DNA from: Promethearchaeia archaeon
Lineage (GTDB): Archaea > Asgardarchaeota > Lokiarchaeia > Sigyniarchaeales > SOKP01
Reading direction: 5' to 3'
DNA length: 64,000 bases
Assembly (NCBI GenBank): GCA_029856145.1
Contig: JAHQWK010000002.1
Location: 181,936-245,935 of the forward strand
The notes below the pieces were generated by a model. The model ran no database searches, was not told where the DNA came from, and worked only from the letters and a program-made list of their open reading frames with translations. The position numbers were made by a program, and so were the translations under genes. This document shows, one piece after another, positions 63,335 through 64,000 of the stretch. Within the stretch, counting starts at the first letter, position 1; every line of letters starts with the position of its first letter.

Positions 63335-63483
63335 TTATATCAACTCCTATATCTTTTTTTGGATTTCAAATCTCTCCTCCCAAATTATTGAGAAGAAATA
63401 TTATATTTATATGAAATTGAGCTTTTAAAGTCTTTGCCAAAAATGTAAAAAAAGCATTATCCCTTTTTTTAGGAAGTGGTATT

Positions 63484-63555
63484 ATGGCATTGGCCATATA
63501 TAGAGCTACGGGAGAAAAATATCTGATTAAAACAATAGAATTTTATTTAAAATGA
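63484..63555 (+). pseudogene. Degenerate copy of the 3' end of the HerA-like gene
   Basis: The 24-codon frame ATG...TGA encodes MALAIYRATGEKYLIKTIEF (then YLK), similar to the C-terminus of the ATPase, LALVINGASGEKYLIKTLDY (then KLV). At DNA level both share the run gaaaaatatctgattaaaac, with scattered differences around it. No Walker or N-terminal sequence precedes it. It is a remnant of a duplicated cassette or the trace of a rearrangement. Confidence 0.75.
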
Positions 63556-63947
63556 TTTTATTAATGGACAATCTATTATTAAATAAGGGAATATTCTTAA
63601 ATTGAGAAATTTATTGGGCTTTAAATAGGAGTGTTTCGAATACTTAGTAGCCCTGATCACTACAAAGAAAAGAGAAATATACCATGACAAATCTTAAAAT
63701 CCTTAATCCTCTTTTTTCTTCTCTTTTCATATTTCACATCTTTTTATGAAGGTTATTTAGAAAGATAGTTTTAGTCCAGATGTATTTAAGAAAAAGATAG
63801 AGCTTCTTAAACTAATTGATAATAGATGTAAGATATTTAGCAGATGTAAATCTAATAAAAATAATCTATTATAGACGAATTTTAGAAAATATTTTTTAAT
63901 AAAATAACATTTGAAAAATTATAGAAAATCTAAAAATGTGATATTAT
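63556..63947. other. 392-nt AT-rich gap
   Basis: No reading frame, tRNA, clear repeat or convincing promoter is visible. Together with the remnant just upstream it suggests decayed DNA at the edge of the accessory region. Confidence 0.4.
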
Positions 63948-64000
63948 ATGGCAATTACGTTATCTTCAAGAGATAAAGGGATAAAAATTTGGCCTGGACC
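63948..64000 (+). CDS. Start of a gene running off the right edge
   Basis: An ATG at 63948 opens a frame (MAITLSSRDKGIKIWPGP) that continues to the last base. A gtgat near 63938 could be a Shine-Dalgarno motif, with 5 nt spacing. The 17 complete codons are too few to identify a product. Confidence 0.4.
   Translation, partial: MAITLSSRDKGIKIWPG

Noticed and set aside
1..64000. CRISPR arrays, insertion sequences and rRNA genes
   Set aside because: No regularly spaced repeats, transposase-like frame, or conserved rRNA segments were seen.

Overview
The window reads as a chromosome segment from an Asgard archaeon of the Lokiarchaeia (Promethearchaeota) type. It is AT-rich. Archaeal information-processing genes (S8e, L40e, SRP19, Alba, thermosome, TruD, Pth2, type II methionine aminopeptidase, archaeal GluRS, AspRS and ThrRS) sit beside genes typical of Asgard archaea: a Ras-like small GTPase, an Rpn11-like JAMM peptidase, ribosomal protein L38e, longin-like proteins and a possible Bro1-like protein. 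Shine-Dalgarno motifs of the GGTG/GGAG kind are visible, and two tRNA genes carry archaeal bulge-helix-bulge introns. The assignment to an order is inference.

Layout. 0-10 kb: end of rps8e, hypA, srp19, a T-arm-interrupted tRNA-Pro, an MtxX-like protein, a CPBP protease, a zinc-ribbon protein, gltX, a nitronate monooxygenase relative, a HAD phosphatase and a T-loop-interrupted tRNA-Arg. 10-23 kb: a sugar nucleotidyltransferase, an amidase, an aldehyde dehydrogenase between two SCP2-like proteins, a sugar epimerase-like SDR, a methyltransferase, membrane proteins, a NYN nuclease and a second nucleotidyltransferase. 22.5-26 kb: a longin-like/winged-helix protein followed by one polypeptide fusing CheR, a coiled coil and a CheD domain that has lost its catalytic cysteine. 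26-31 kb: CDP-alcohol phosphatidyltransferase, riboflavin kinase/regulator, FAD synthase, translin, thrS and a HAD protein. 31-37 kb: the small GTPase, then two paralogous membrane acyltransferases around a GT87-like glycosyltransferase. 37-46 kb: a winged-helix membrane protein, an MfnD-like ATP-grasp ligase, the possible Bro1-like protein, a hydrolase, prs, a nucleotide kinase, the JAMM protein, Alba with a tiny zinc protein, a VTT/DedA protein and a cyclophilin-like protein. 47-58 kb: a third nucleotidyltransferase, map, aspS, a solitary DNA methyltransferase, truD, pth2, a NusA-like KH protein, a second longin-like protein, rpl38e, rpl40e and the thermosome.

The last 6 kb (58.4-64 kb) looks accessory. 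A GIY-YIG nuclease with three 81-residue repeats overlaps a HerA/FtsK-type ATPase by 17 nt, with a convergent beta/gamma-crystallin-like protein downstream and a degenerate copy of the end of the ATPase gene beyond that. This nuclease-plus-ATPase cassette is the best candidate for an undescribed system (defence, DNA processing or mobile-element function).

How genes work together: RbkR plus RibL make FMN and FAD. HypA, MtxX-like and MfnD-like proteins point to a hydrogenase- and C1-cofactor-using metabolism. The nucleotidyltransferases, acyltransferases, GT87 protein and epimerase point to surface glycan synthesis. The GTPase and the longin-like proteins belong to the eukaryote-like regulatory repertoire. 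At least two genes (the CheR fusion and the winged-helix membrane protein) have conserved N-termini upstream of any ATG, GTG or TTG and may start at ATT.
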